A DNA stretch of 64,000 nt from Flavobacteriales bacterium (GCA_016703005.1 JADJCX010000033.1:62001-126000); one strand, 5' to 3'; shown: positions 19,955-29,664, counted from the first letter of the stretch. Numbers and translations: made by a program. Notes: a model not told the origin generated them from the letters alone.

Positions 19955-21049
19955 TCAGGCAGCGGCCTTCATGGGCTGCTGATCGCCGCGTTGTCCCAGC
20001 CAACGCATGAAGCGGTAATGCGAAGCCACGGCCTTGCCTACGGTGGGGAAGCTGGTGTACTGTACGCCGTGTTCCTTGCACACCTCTTGAACGATGGGTG
20101 CAATGGCAGGGTAGTGCACATGGCTCACGCGTGGGAACAGGTGGTGCTCGATCTGGAAGTTCAAGCCGCCGACCACCCAGTTCACGAATTTGCTGCGCAT
20201 GGCGAAGTTGGCCGTGGTGATCACCTGGTGCTTGGCCCACTCCTGGGCGATACGCTTGTCGTTGTAGCCCTCTTCGAAGTGCACGCCTTCCACCACATGT
20301 GCCAGCTGGAACACGATGGCCAGCGTAAGGCCCATGGCAAAGTGCATGGTGAAGAAGCCGATGATCCAAGGGGTGAAGCCCAGCAGGTAGATGGGCAGTG
20401 CGATATAGAAGAACACGTACAGCAGTTTGCTCACCCAGAAGATCACGTGCTCCTTCAGCGGGAACGAACTGATGGGGGTGCGGTACACGGCGCCGGTGAA
20501 GTACTTCACGAAGTCCATGGCGAACGCCCACAGGAACGAGGACAGCCCATAGATGAGGAACATGTAGAAGTGTTGGGTGCGATGGGCCGGGTTCCACTTC
20601 TGGCTTTCGCACTGGCGGATCAGCGGCAGCTTGGCGATATCGTCGTCCACGCCATCCACGTTGGTGTAAGTGTGGTGGATGATGTTGTGCTTCAACTTCC
20701 AGATGAAGGCGTTGCCCCCGAGACAGTTCAGGCTCAGGCCTGCGATGTCGTTCACCTTCTGGCTCTCGCTGAAGCCGCCATGGCAGGCATCGTGCATGAT
20801 GTTGAACCCGATGGAGGCGAGCGTGAAGCCGAACAGACCGCAAAGCGGCAAGGCCAAGTACCAAGGCAACGGAACAAAGAGCAGGGTGCCGTATATCACC
20901 ACCGCACCGATCAGTAGGATGATCGCCTTGGAATAGAGGGCGGCATTGCCGGTGCGCTTGATGCCCTTCTCTCGGAAGTAGGCATCCACCCGTTTGTTGA
21001 TGGCGGCATGGAAACCGCTCGTCGCTTGGTCGAATGTGATCTTGCTCAT
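19955..21049 (-). CDS. Front-end-type acyl lipid/acyl-CoA desaturase (copy 1)
   Basis: 364 residues. The three di-iron His boxes are HDACHGG, HNIIHHTYTNV and QIEHHLFPRVSHVHY; the Q in the third box is typical of front-end desaturases. Four hydrophobic stretches surround them. It inserts a double bond into a membrane fatty acyl chain. The N-terminal MSKITFDQATSGFHAAINKR was chosen over long upstream readthrough because it matches the paralogue next door. It lies 67 bp downstream of the second desaturase and is clearly its duplicate. Confidence 0.93.
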   Translation of the reverse strand: MSKITFDQATSGFHAAINKRVDAYFREKGIKRTGNAALYSKAIILLIGAVVIYGTLLFVPLPWYLALPLCGLFGFTLASIGFNIMHDACHGGFSESQKVNDIAGLSLNCLGGNAFIWKLKHNIIHHTYTNVDGVDDDIAKLPLIRQCESQKWNPAHRTQHFYMFLIYGLSSFLWAFAMDFVKYFTGAVYRTPISSFPLKEHVIFWVSKLLYVFFYIALPIYLLGFTPWIIGFFTMHFAMGLTLAIVFQLAHVVEGVHFEEGYNDKRIAQEWAKHQVITTANFAMRSKFVNWVVGGLNFQIEHHLFPRVSHVHYPAIAPIVQEVCKEHGVQYTSFPTVGKAVASHYRFMRWLGQRGDQQPMKAAA

Positions 21050-21116
21050 GCTGGGCCTTTGCTGCACATGTATCCTCCTTCGGGTCCCGGCAAAGCGGTC
21101 CCGCTCATCCATCCGA

Positions 21117-22184
21117 TCAGTCCTTCCGGCCCAGCGACCGCAGGAAGCGGTAGTGGCTGGCAATGGCGCCGCCCATGGTGCGGTAGTGCGTGTATGGAAT
21201 GCCATGCTCACGGCATACCTCCTGCACGATCGGAGAGAGTTTCGGGTAGTGTACGTGGCTGATCCTTGGGAACAAGTGGTGCTCGATCTGGAAGTTGAGG
21301 CCACCGGTAAGCCAAGAGATCACCTTGTTGCGCATGGCGAAGTTGGCCGTGGTGAGCACTTGGTGGGCAGCCCATTCCTGCTCGATCTTCTTGTCGGTGC
21401 GGGCCACCTCGAAGTGGGTGTCCTCCACCACGTGCGCCACTTGGAAAACGATGGCGAAGGCCATGCCCATGCAGGCGTGCATAACGAAGAACCCGACCAG
21501 CCAGGGCCCCCAACCGAGCACCATGATCGGCAGGGCACAGTAGAAGAACATGTACAGCACTTTGCTCGTCCAGAAGATCACGTGCTCTTTGGTGCTCATG
21601 TGCGCTATGGGCGTGCTCTGGATTCGGCGGGTGAAGTACTTGCGGTAGTCGGCTGCAGTGACCATCAGTATGCTGGTGCCGCTGTAAAGCAAGAAGCCAT
21701 AGATGTGCTGCAGGCGATGGATCCAATAGCGCTTCTGGTTGTTGCTCTGGCGCAGCAGCGGTTGCAGTTGGATGTCATCGTCCATGCCATCCACGTTGGT
21801 GAAGGTGTGGTGCACCACGTTGTGCTTCATCTTCCACATGAAGGCATTGCCGCCTAAGCAGTTGGCTGTAAGGCCCATTAATTCATTGAGCCAAGGTTTT
21901 GTGCTATAGCTCCCATGACAGGCATCGTGCATGACATTGAAGCCAATGAGGGCCAATGCCAAACCGAGCAAGCCGGAAAGTACGATCGCCAGCCATGCGG
22001 GCATGGTAACGGCAAGGAGCACGATGTAAAGGGCCAATGCGCTGGGCAGGAGTACCGCTGTCTTAATGTGCAGGGCGGTGTTACCGGTTGGCTTTACTTG
22101 GTGCTCGGCGAAATAGGCATCCACTCGGGCCTTCAGGGTTTCCTGAAAGCCACCGCGTTGGTTGAGGAAGGTGACCTTGGGCAT
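21117..22184 (-). CDS. Front-end-type acyl lipid/acyl-CoA desaturase (copy 2)
   Basis: 355 residues, start MPKVTFLNQRGGFQETLKAR. His boxes HDACHGS, HNVVHHTFTNV and QIEHHLFPRISHVHY match copy 1, and the whole proteins align without large gaps by eye. This is an old tandem duplication, since the sequences have diverged in many positions while the active-site residues stay constant; distinct positional specificities are a reasonable inference. The upstream region (22185-22325) is divergent from the TonB-C gene. Confidence 0.93.
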   Translation of the reverse strand: MPKVTFLNQRGGFQETLKARVDAYFAEHQVKPTGNTALHIKTAVLLPSALALYIVLLAVTMPAWLAIVLSGLLGLALALIGFNVMHDACHGSYSTKPWLNELMGLTANCLGGNAFMWKMKHNVVHHTFTNVDGMDDDIQLQPLLRQSNNQKRYWIHRLQHIYGFLLYSGTSILMVTAADYRKYFTRRIQSTPIAHMSTKEHVIFWTSKVLYMFFYCALPIMVLGWGPWLVGFFVMHACMGMAFAIVFQVAHVVEDTHFEVARTDKKIEQEWAAHQVLTTANFAMRNKVISWLTGGLNFQIEHHLFPRISHVHYPKLSPIVQEVCREHGIPYTHYRTMGGAIASHYRFLRSLGRKD

Positions 22185-22325
22185 GTGTTGATCCGTTTCT
22201 GACGGGTGCGAAGATAAATGCCACGGTCGGCGCATCCTTGACCGCCGTCAGCGTGGTTATCAACTGGGTACTCAGAGAGAAACAAGATGACACGGGGGTG
22301 ACCATCACCGAACCGGGAACGGTAT

Positions 22326-22757
22326 ATGAACGTATCGAAGCCCAGCATGTCTCTTCGGATCTTCGGCTCCTTGTTCACGTTGCTCCTTGTTGTCCGCTGC
22401 ACCGCGCAGGGCGGCGCCATGCCAGCGGTGGACTTGTCCGTAGAACCGGTGCATGCGCTGGTAGAGCAGCCCCCTGAGTACCCAGGCGGCCACACAGCGC
22501 TTCGCAACTACCTTTTGAACAACATGGTCTTTCCAGAAGCGGTGGGCAAGGAGGCCATTTCGGGTACCGTGAAGGTCCGCTTTGTAGTGGACCGCCATGG
22601 CAAGGTGCGTGAGCCCAAGATCATCTTCAGCCTACATCCTGATGTCGATGGCGAGGCCCTGCGCTTGATCAGTGTTATGCCCGACTGGCAACCTGGTCGC
22701 CTGCGCGAAAAGCCGGTGAACGTGATGTACGTGCTGCCCATCACTATTGGGGGCTGA
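22326..22757 (+). CDS. TonB C-terminal domain protein (secreted, energy-transducer-like)
   Basis: 143 residues. A hydrophobic leader (SLRIFGSLFTLLLVVRCTAQ) with a possible lipobox-like Cys is followed by PPEYPGGHTALRNYLLNNMV and a TonB-C core (GKEAISGTVKVRFVVDRHG, then DGEALRLISVMPDWQPGR). It lacks the long Pro-rich linker and anchor of full TonB, a frequent arrangement in Bacteroidota. Its job may be an accessory one in outer-membrane energisation or in an envelope sensor. A second ATG at 22347 is an alternative start. Confidence 0.82.
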   Translation: MNVSKPSMSLRIFGSLFTLLLVVRCTAQGGAMPAVDLSVEPVHALVEQPPEYPGGHTALRNYLLNNMVFPEAVGKEAISGTVKVRFVVDRHGKVREPKIIFSLHPDVDGEALRLISVMPDWQPGRLREKPVNVMYVLPITIGG

Positions 22758-22825
22758 AGCGCTGGGCTTCGGAGAACGCCGTGCCCACATTTCCACTTCC
22801 GCCCTTACATCTTCACATCGCCTCA

Positions 22826-23212
22826 TCATCGCCCTTTCCTACCTCCCTTGTGCTCCTTGCGCTCCTCCGTCCGTTGCTGGCGCAGTTCCATCATCTTGGC
22901 ATACTGCTCTTCGGTGAGCACCGTCTTCAGTTCCGCGTCGCGACGGGTCTGGATATCCTTCATCTTCTCGCGCTTTGCTTGCCGTTCCGCTTCTGTTGGT
23001 TCAAGGGCGCGCATTTCCTCGGCGTAGCGCTTGTTCATGGCTTCCACTTTGGCGGCCTGGTCGGCATCCAAGGCAAGCTCTTTGGTCATTTGCTCGGTGC
23101 GCTGTTCGGCGCGATCGGCCGGGTTGCGCTTTTCGCGCGGTGCATCCTGAGCATTGGCGGTGGTGCAGAGCAGCGCGGTGGCCAGTAACAGGGTGGATGA
23201 GATGATCTTCAT
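22826..23212 (-). CDS. Spy/CpxP-like periplasmic helical protein
   Basis: 128 residues: signal peptide MKIISSTLLLATALLCTTANA, then a charged helical protein with repeated heptad-like segments (RAEQRTEQMTKELALDADQA; RRDAELKTVLTEEQYAKMME) and a basic tail. The LDADQAAKVEAMNKRY and LTEEQYAKM motifs are typical of the DUF4890/Spy-like group of Bacteroidota, thought to be periplasmic chaperone-like. Two other small secreted proteins of the window (29192 and 40857) end in the same LTxEQYxxW/M pattern. Confidence 0.75.
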   Translation of the reverse strand: MKIISSTLLLATALLCTTANAQDAPREKRNPADRAEQRTEQMTKELALDADQAAKVEAMNKRYAEEMRALEPTEAERQAKREKMKDIQTRRDAELKTVLTEEQYAKMMELRQQRTEERKEHKGGRKGR

Positions 23213-23376
23213 GTTGTTCGGTGTTGTTTCCTGCTATTGGGATGCGAACGACGGGCAATGGTTTGATCGTGGAAGCGCCTTCCATCTACCCACTAGTGGG
23301 TGATCTTGTGGTTCATCACTTGCGAGGTTCGTTCCCTTTTCTACTTTCATCGCACGAACCCCACACACTACCCACG

Positions 23377-23742
23377 ATGGCAACCACATTGAGCAACCCA
23401 CGACTGGTGAACACCCCCGGTACCCCTGTCAGTGGCGTAACACCTTCTTCCGGCTTCGACGGCGTGAATACTTGGGCCGTTACCGGACAGAACGGCAACG
23501 TTGTTACCCTAAGCTACACCACACGCAACGGCTCCAACGCCGGCGTGAATGGAGACCTGATGTCGCTCACCTTGGGCACCACGGTCACGTCCAATACGTA
23601 CGTGCAAGTAACGCTTGGGTTCACAGGGAAAAGCGACCAGAACAACTGGACCGTGAACGTGGTGACCGCCCCGGCACCCGGCAAGTCGAACAATACCACC
23701 ATCAAATTCCAGAAAGGGAACGGAGGAGGTGGCTCCAAGTAG
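23377..23742 (+). CDS. Small beta-rich Gly-tailed protein (MAT-LSN family, copy 1)
   Basis: 121 residues, start MATTLSNPRLVNTPGTPVSG. No signal peptide or membrane helix. The body is rich in Thr, Ser, Val, Asn and Gly, with alternating hydrophobic residues that suggest a single beta-sandwich (GNVVTLSYTTRNGSNAGV; VQVTLGFTGKSDQNNWTVNV). It ends TIKFQKGNGGGGSK. The next gene is a diverged copy with the same start (MAT-LSN) and the same end (TIKFxKGxGGG). No known domain is recognised. It starts inside a longer frame, but the shared N-terminus with the paralogue fixes the start. Confidence 0.6.
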   Translation: MATTLSNPRLVNTPGTPVSGVTPSSGFDGVNTWAVTGQNGNVVTLSYTTRNGSNAGVNGDLMSLTLGTTVTSNTYVQVTLGFTGKSDQNNWTVNVVTAPAPGKSNNTTIKFQKGNGGGGSK

Positions 23743-23881
23743 ATGCCTATGTTGGATGCCGCTCGTGCAGTATCCGGATCTCCATTCGTTGAACAGCCTC
23801 TGCATAGGGCGTACAACTGGAAAAGCACTAATCGATCTTACTGATACTTACCAATTTCCCTAACCCTTAAACCTCAACACA

Positions 23882-24205
23882 ATGGCAACTTTATCAAATG
23901 CCGGCACAGCCGGAACACTCCCTGCATCGATCAGCGGAACCGGCATTTCCGGCGGCGGTTCAGATGGCACCGTGACTTGGTCCGTTGGTGGACAATCCGG
24001 TAGCACGGTTTACTTGCAAGCCAGCGGTGCCATCGGAAGCGTGAGTTTGAGTGGCAACACTGTTACTGCGAACATGAGTAAGAGCGGGAGTGGTACGTAC
24101 GTCACCGTTCAAACGAGTGACCCGGCCAATTTCACGATCAATGTCCAGTCTGCCGGGAGTGGTTCGACCATAAAATTCCGAAAGGGTACCGGTGGTGGGC
24201 ATTGA
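23882..24205 (+). CDS. Small beta-rich Gly-tailed protein (MAT-LSN family, copy 2)
   Basis: 107 residues, start MATLSNAGTAGTLPASISGT, end TIKFRKGTGGGH. Like copy 1 it has no signal peptide and looks like one beta-sandwich domain rich in Gly, Ser and Thr (GTVTWSVGGQSGSTVYL; NFTINVQSAGSGSTIKF). About 140 bp separate the two copies. Its last 14 bases overlap the start of the adenylate cyclase gene, so translation of the two is probably coupled. Unknown function; the Gly-rich tails could be flexible linkers or processing or attachment sites, which is speculation. Confidence 0.62.
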   Translation: MATLSNAGTAGTLPASISGTGISGGGSDGTVTWSVGGQSGSTVYLQASGAIGSVSLSGNTVTANMSKSGSGTYVTVQTSDPANFTINVQSAGSGSTIKFRKGTGGGH

Positions 24206-26019
24206 CCGATCGCGCCTGACCGCCTTTTTCTGTGCAACTGCAATATTGCTGGCATCGTTCAGCAGTATGGCCCAACGAACGATCCGCCCGCAGCCGCAAC
24301 GGTTGTGGGCGGATAGCGTTTTGCACGTGCTCAACCAGAACCTGGAGCGAGAGCCACATGCGACGTTGGAGATGACCGCGCGCATGATGGTCGCTTACCG
24401 GCAAGACCGGGACTCGTGCCGAATGGCCGGGGTGCAAGCGTTCAGGTGCCTCAGTTTCGATCAATTGGGGCAGCTCGATTCAGCCATGCTGGCCATGCAA
24501 TCGGCCTTCAAATGGTTCCAGCCCGGCTGCGACAGCCTCGTGCTCATGAGGGCGTACTTGGGCATGAGCAGTGTGTATTTGAGCCTTGGCGAGAACCACT
24601 TGGTTGATTCGGTCTGTGCTGCCGCTATACGGCTCTGGAACCCCCAGTGGAAGTTCACCGCAGTGCGCAATGGCCTGCATACCAACCGGGCGATAGCGCG
24701 CGTGCAACTGGATGATCTGGAGGGAGCATTGGCGAGTTTCAGATCGGTTTTGCGTTTGGCACGCGAAGAGAACAATCCCGCAGATATCGACGGCGCGCTC
24801 ACGAACATCGGCGTGCTGAAGGGCATGCAGGGCGATCTGGATAGTTCGGACCATTACTACGGAGTGGCCCTAGAGGCTGCACGCTCGAAGCGGGACATTT
24901 CCCCGATGGTGAAACAGTTCATGAACCTTGGCGACAACCAGCTCGCTCGGGGGCGCAATCGGGAGGCTATCGCGCTCTACGATTCGGCACTCGTGCTTTC
25001 CCGGTCGTCCGGTGATCTGCAGGAACAAATGCGGATCGAGGACCAGATGAGCCGGTCCTATGCGGATCTGGGCGATCACGCCATGGCGAACGAGCATTTG
25101 CGTGCTCACTTGCAACTGAAGGACAGTTTGCTGAACACCGAAAAAGTCCGTGTGCTCACCGAAATGCAGGAGAAGTACGAGAGCGAGAAGAAGGCGAAAG
25201 AGATCAAGGAACTACAGGTGCAGAAGCTGGATGCCGACCTGCGGACGGAGAAGGCGCGGCGCACCAGGAACATCTATCTGTTCGCCGGTATCGGTGTGCT
25301 CGGGTTGGCCGGCGGGCTGTGGAACATGTTGCGGTATACGCGGCGTTCACGCACCGCCATCCAGAAAGAGAAGGATGTGAGCGAGGGCCTGTTGCTCAAC
25401 ATCCTGCCGGAAGAAGTCGCGGCCGAACTGAAGGTGAAGGGCTATGCCGACGCCAAGGAATTCGACACGGCCACCATCCTCTTCTCCGACTTCAAGGGCT
25501 TCACGGAACTGAGCGAGAAACTCACGGCGGCCCAGCTCATCGACGAGTTGAACATCTGCTTCAAGGCTTTCGATGGCATCATGCACCAGTACCACGTGGA
25601 GAAGATCAAGACCATCGGCGATGCGTACATGGCCGCCGGCGGATTGCCCGACACCGCGAAAGGTGCCCCCGCCGATGTGCTGATGGCCGCTTTGGACATG
25701 CAAACGTTCATGGCAACGTACGGCGCCGAACGGGAACAGCAAGGCCGCCCGCACTTCACCATGCGCGTGGGCTTGCACACGGGAGCGGTCATCGCGGGCA
25801 TCGTGGGGGTGAAGAAGTTCAGCGTACGACATCTGGGGCGATACCGTGAACACGGCAAGCCGCATGGAAAGCAGCGGCGAGGTGGGCCGCGTCAACATTT
25901 CCAATGCCACCTATCTCCTTGTGAAGGATGATCCACGCTTCACCTTCCACTCGCGTGGCATGGTGTCAGCCAAAGGCAAAGGCGAAATGGAAATGTGGTT
26001 CGCGGAGCGGAGAGCTTGA
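24192..26019 (+). CDS. TPR-containing class III adenylate cyclase (one frameshift)
   Basis: About 608 residues after correction. Signal-like leader TAFFCATAILLASFSSMAQ, several TPR repeats (DIDGALTNIGVLKGMQGDLD; NLGDNQLARGRNREAIALYD), a coiled coil (YESEKKAKEIKELQVQKLD), one transmembrane helix (IYLFAGIGVLGLAGGLWNML) and a class III cyclase domain. Metal-binding LFSDFKGFTELS and KTIGDAYMAAGG are present. The Lys before TIGD and the Asp in YDIWGDTVNTASR (reached only after a one-base shift near 25822) specify ATP, so it should make cAMP. The shifted frame ends at a TGA at 26017-26019. The TPR part is likely periplasmic and the cyclase cytosolic. The indel is probably an error. Confidence 0.85.
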
Positions 26020-26042
26020 CCGGCGCCGCTGCGCAATGTGCT

Positions 26043-27374
26043 TCACGGGTGTACCACGCAATCGCGCCACGGCGCATAACATTGGCGCATGGCTTCCTCC
26101 AGCATTTCGTCGTCGTCGCAATCGAGCGTTAGTGTGAAGGGCAGCTCCTTGCTCACCCAATTGCGCCATCGGCTGGGTTCGAAGTAGGTGAAGCTCCACA
26201 GCTTGTCCTCGTACAGGAAACTGCGTTTCACGCCCCGCGGGAATTCCAGCATGAGCACCGGTTTCGTGTACGCGGTATCCACGAACTGCACCACTATGTT
26301 CTGCTTGTCGGGCGAAACGGTCACCACGCGCACCTCCATGTCGTGGAACCGGTGTACCTCGCCGCGCTTGATCTTCTCGTTGTACGTACTGTCCAGCACG
26401 GGCGCGGCCTGCGCGGCTTTGCCGGGCACCACGGGTATGATGCCCCACCATTGTTTGCTGAAGACGTACGCCGCTGTTACTGCCAACGTATCCAACGTGC
26501 GGTAGGTGATCTTCACGTAACCGCTATCGCCCCAGTTGGTGCCGAAGGAGTTGAGGAAGGTGAAAGTGCTGTCCCGATCATCGTATCCGGTGCACACCAT
26601 GGCGTGGCCCATGTTGCACACATCGGTATCGTTCACGGCGATGTTGTCCCATATAAAAGGACGCCCTTCCCTTGCGGCGCTGTCGCCACCGAGCACGAAT
26701 GAACAATCGACCCAGAAGCACACGACCAACGGTTCCTTGCGGGCCATGTGGTATTTCCACTGCACGGCATCGAAGGGGTTCTGGGAACGGCCCCGCCCTT
26801 TGTTGGTGCGCCAGATCTGCACGGGTTGTGGGAGGGTATGGGGCTTCGCGATCACGAGGGCGGCGGTATCGAGCGGGTCCTCGCAACCAGTGTTGCTGCT
26901 GTTGTACGGATACTCCTGCCAGCGGCAATTGCCCCATTTGCACGCCACATCGATGGTGCTCCCGATGTTGACCCCCGAGAGGCAAGTGTTGCGCGACGTG
27001 TCCGGCTGCACATACTGTTTCACCATGTTGAACAGGAAGCCAGGACTGTACACCTCCTCCGGATCGGGAGGCAGGCTCTTGTTGGGCCGACGGTTGCTCT
27101 CCCAGTTGTTGCGGAAGCTGGCCAAGCCATAGCCCAGCGACCAGGCCGTACACGATGCCTGCTTGTGCTGGTCGCCCGCCACCGGGAAGTAAGGCGATAG
27201 GTCCAAATGGCGGGGCAGGTACACCCCGGGCGGCAGCTTGAAATCGTGCTCAATGGCGAACTGCAACTCCTCGCCGGAATCGGGGAACATCACCCCCGAC
27301 CGTCGGCCGGAGCTCTGCGCGCAAAGGCTGCCGCACACCAGCAGCACACAGGAAAGGAACAGGAGCGGTCGCAT
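26043..27374 (-). CDS. Secreted papain-like C1-family peptidase
   Basis: 443 residues with signal peptide MRPLLFLSCVLLVCGSLCAQ. Catalytic pieces: DQHKQASCTAWSLGYG (oxyanion Gln and nucleophile Cys), MGHAMVCTGYDDRD (His) and LNSFGTNWGDSGYVKI (Asn), the C1A order. An insert with several Cys (YVQPDTSRNTCLSGVN; CKWGNCRWQEYPYN; GCEDPLD) and a C-terminal extension of about 140 residues distinguish it from papain itself. It is likely exported; no T9SS domain is seen. Convergent with the cyclase gene, 23 bp apart. The start at 27374 gives the signal peptide. Confidence 0.88.
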   Translation of the reverse strand: MRPLLFLSCVLLVCGSLCAQSSGRRSGVMFPDSGEELQFAIEHDFKLPPGVYLPRHLDLSPYFPVAGDQHKQASCTAWSLGYGLASFRNNWESNRRPNKSLPPDPEEVYSPGFLFNMVKQYVQPDTSRNTCLSGVNIGSTIDVACKWGNCRWQEYPYNSSNTGCEDPLDTAALVIAKPHTLPQPVQIWRTNKGRGRSQNPFDAVQWKYHMARKEPLVVCFWVDCSFVLGGDSAAREGRPFIWDNIAVNDTDVCNMGHAMVCTGYDDRDSTFTFLNSFGTNWGDSGYVKITYRTLDTLAVTAAYVFSKQWWGIIPVVPGKAAQAAPVLDSTYNEKIKRGEVHRFHDMEVRVVTVSPDKQNIVVQFVDTAYTKPVLMLEFPRGVKRSFLYEDKLWSFTYFEPSRWRNWVSKELPFTLTLDCDDDEMLEEAMRQCYAPWRDCVVHP

Positions 27375-27475
27375 AACAGGTCGGCTGGACTTGCGGAAAG
27401 ATAGAATTGTCGACCACGCCCCGCGCTTCGCCGACTTTCCTGAACCTGAGCACCAAGCCATAGCGTACTTGGAGC

Positions 27476-28975
27476 ATGCGATACAACATCAGCCTCCTGC
27501 TGTTCATTTCGGCAACGGCACTTTCGGCAGCCACATATCATGTAACCCCGGCGGGCAGTAACGGGAATAGTGGCCTATCCCAAGCCGCGGCTTGGGCCAC
27601 CGTGCAACACGCCGCCGACATTGCACTGGCGGGCGATAGTGTGCTGGTGCATGCAGGGAGTTACCAAGGCTTCGCCGCCATGGACAATAGTGGCACACCG
27701 AACGCGCCCATTGTGTTCATGGGCACGGGCGGTGTGGTGAGCATCACCTCGCCATGCAGCTACAACAATCAGGACGGCATCAATGTGGAAGGGGTGGAGT
27801 GGATCGTGATCGAAGGCTTCACGGTGAACGACATGCCCCGAACAGGCATCCGGAGCGCGCTTACGGACCACGTGACCATCCGATACAACAACTGCCATAG
27901 CAACTACAAGTGGGGCATCCTCACGGGCTTCGCTGAGCATGTGATCATCGAACACAACACCTGCAGCGGAAGCGAGGACGAGCATGGCATCTACTTCAGT
28001 AACAGTGCCGACGACCCCATCATCCGCTTCAACCACTGCTTCGACAACAACGCCAACGGCATCCACATGAACGGGGATATCAGCTTGGGTGGTGACGGAA
28101 CCATCAGCAACGCGCAGGTTTACGGCAATGTGATCCACGGCAACGGCGTGGCAGGCGGCAGTGGCATCAACTGCGACGGCGTGATCAACTCCACCTTCTT
28201 CAACAACCTGTTGTACGACAATCATGCGAGCGGCATCAGCCTGTACCAGATCGATGGCGGATCGCCCAGCACGGGAAACAGGGTGTACAACAACACCATC
28301 ATCAACGCGAGCGATGCGCGCTGGTGCGTCAACATCACCGATGGCTGTACCGGAAACCAGGTGCTCAACAACATCCTCATCAACCAGCACGCATGGCGCG
28401 GCAGCATCGTCATCGCTGCCGATGCGCTCACCGGGTTCGTCAGCGATCATAACCTGGTGGTGCCGAGCCTTTCGCCGGATGGCGATGCCACCATCCTCGA
28501 CCTGAGCGGTTGGCAGGCGTTGGGCTATGATGCCAATTCGCAGATCGCCGATGCACAAGCACTGCTGTTCGTTGATCCATCGAATAGTGACTTCCATGTG
28601 TTGAACAACACCGCCCAACCGGTGGATGCGGGGACGAGCGCGGTGAACGCGGTGGTGTTGGTGGATCATGATGGCACTTCGCGTCCGCAGGGATCGGGCT
28701 ACGACATCGGGTGCTTCGAAAGCACCTTCAGCACCGCCGTGCAACCGGTAAGTATCGGCGCCGCGCCGCAGTTGTGGAACACGAACGAAGGGTTGATGGC
28801 CGTGCACGCCGTGGCTTCATCAATACACTTCTACGATCCGCTGGGCCGCCTGCTGGGATCCACTGCCGTGAATGACGGCGGCATGATGCGGATCATAGTG
28901 CCCGATGGGACCTTGGTCGCTGTGTTACGCAACGCACGGAGCGAGAAGCTCTCTTCCGTGACGTTGGCCCCGTGA
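27476..28975 (+). CDS. Right-handed beta-helix secreted protein with T9SS-like C-terminus
   Basis: 499 residues. Signal peptide MRYNISLLLFISATALSAA, then TYHVTPAGSNGNSGLSQAAA and a DUF1565/PbH1 beta-helix made of turns with repeated asparagines (IRYNNCHSNYKWGILTGF; VIEHNTCSGSEDEHGIYFSN; VYNNTIINASDARWCVNITD). The C-terminus (IHFYDPLGRLLGSTAVNDGG, then LVAVLRNARSEKLSSVTLAP) has the form of a degenerate type A sorting domain. Such helices often bind or cleave polysaccharides, but no catalytic set can be named. Divergent from the papain-like protease, 101 bp between starts. Confidence 0.85.
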   Translation: MRYNISLLLFISATALSAATYHVTPAGSNGNSGLSQAAAWATVQHAADIALAGDSVLVHAGSYQGFAAMDNSGTPNAPIVFMGTGGVVSITSPCSYNNQDGINVEGVEWIVIEGFTVNDMPRTGIRSALTDHVTIRYNNCHSNYKWGILTGFAEHVIIEHNTCSGSEDEHGIYFSNSADDPIIRFNHCFDNNANGIHMNGDISLGGDGTISNAQVYGNVIHGNGVAGGSGINCDGVINSTFFNNLLYDNHASGISLYQIDGGSPSTGNRVYNNTIINASDARWCVNITDGCTGNQVLNNILINQHAWRGSIVIAADALTGFVSDHNLVVPSLSPDGDATILDLSGWQALGYDANSQIADAQALLFVDPSNSDFHVLNNTAQPVDAGTSAVNAVVLVDHDGTSRPQGSGYDIGCFESTFSTAVQPVSIGAAPQLWNTNEGLMAVHAVASSIHFYDPLGRLLGSTAVNDGGMMRIIVPDGTLVAVLRNARSEKLSSVTLAP

Positions 28976-29191
28976 GCCAGCAGCGCCTGACCGGTCAGGG
29001 TTGCCGCAGTGCGGTTGTGTAGCGTTTCACCACACACCCGTCCCGCGATCGTGGAACGCGCGCCACAGCCGAAAGGCCCGTTGGACGACGGCGGTGATCG
29101 TCGCTTGCCTTGCTGGCTGTGGTTTTAAGTCCCTCCGCTGCGGCACGGCACAACGTTCGCGATCCGTTCATCCAACCAAAACCAACGGATC

Positions 29192-29581
29192 ATGAGGAAC
29201 CAAACGATGGCACTCGGTGCCGCACTGCTGCTCGCTGTCGGCGTAAACGCGCAGGCCACTACGCCACGGGCCATCCACTCCGAGAACGGCATGCACCACT
29301 GCATCAGCATAACCGATGAAGCAGCATGGACCTCCTTGGGCCTGAAACCCGATCAGATGACGCGTGTGAAGGCCATCCAGGCCGAGTGCGTGAAAGCCTG
29401 TGCAGCCATGACCGCCGAGGAAAAGGCCAAGCAGGAGCCCGGCACCATGGATAAGCACGAAGAGCAGATCAAAGCCGTGCTGACCAGCGAACAATACACC
29501 AACTGGCGCAACTGGTGTGCTGCCAAGGCAAACACCAAAGCGGAGAAGCAGAAGACCAACGAGCCTGAATTGAAGAAGTGA
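29192..29581 (+). CDS. Small secreted Cys-containing protein (paralogue of 40857-41207)
   Basis: 129 residues: signal peptide MRNQTMALGAALLLAVGVNAQ, then CISITDEAAWTSLGLKPDQM, AIQAECVKAC, and the end LTSEQYTNWRNWCAAKANTK. The four Cys positions and the LxxEQYxxWxxWC motif match the gene at 40857-41207, so the two are paralogues. The LT(S/E)EQY motif links them loosely to Spy-like helical proteins. No function is known. The upstream 216 bp contain no gene. A strong terminator follows. Confidence 0.72.
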   Translation: MRNQTMALGAALLLAVGVNAQATTPRAIHSENGMHHCISITDEAAWTSLGLKPDQMTRVKAIQAECVKACAAMTAEEKAKQEPGTMDKHEEQIKAVLTSEQYTNWRNWCAAKANTKAEKQKTNEPELKK

Positions 29582-29621
29582 CCTTTCCCGGGGGGGTGAG
29601 GATCACATTTTCATTCGGAGG

Positions 29622-29652
29622 AACGCTCCCGGCCATGGCTGGGAGCGTTTTC
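29622..29652 (+). terminator. Rho-independent terminator
   Basis: AACGCTCCC and GGGAGCGTT form a perfect 9-bp stem around a 10-base loop, followed by TTT. It ends the small secreted protein gene and also lies just past the stop of the convergent acetyltransferase gene, so it may serve both strands. Confidence 0.78.
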
Positions 29653-29664
29653 GTTATGGCCTGA

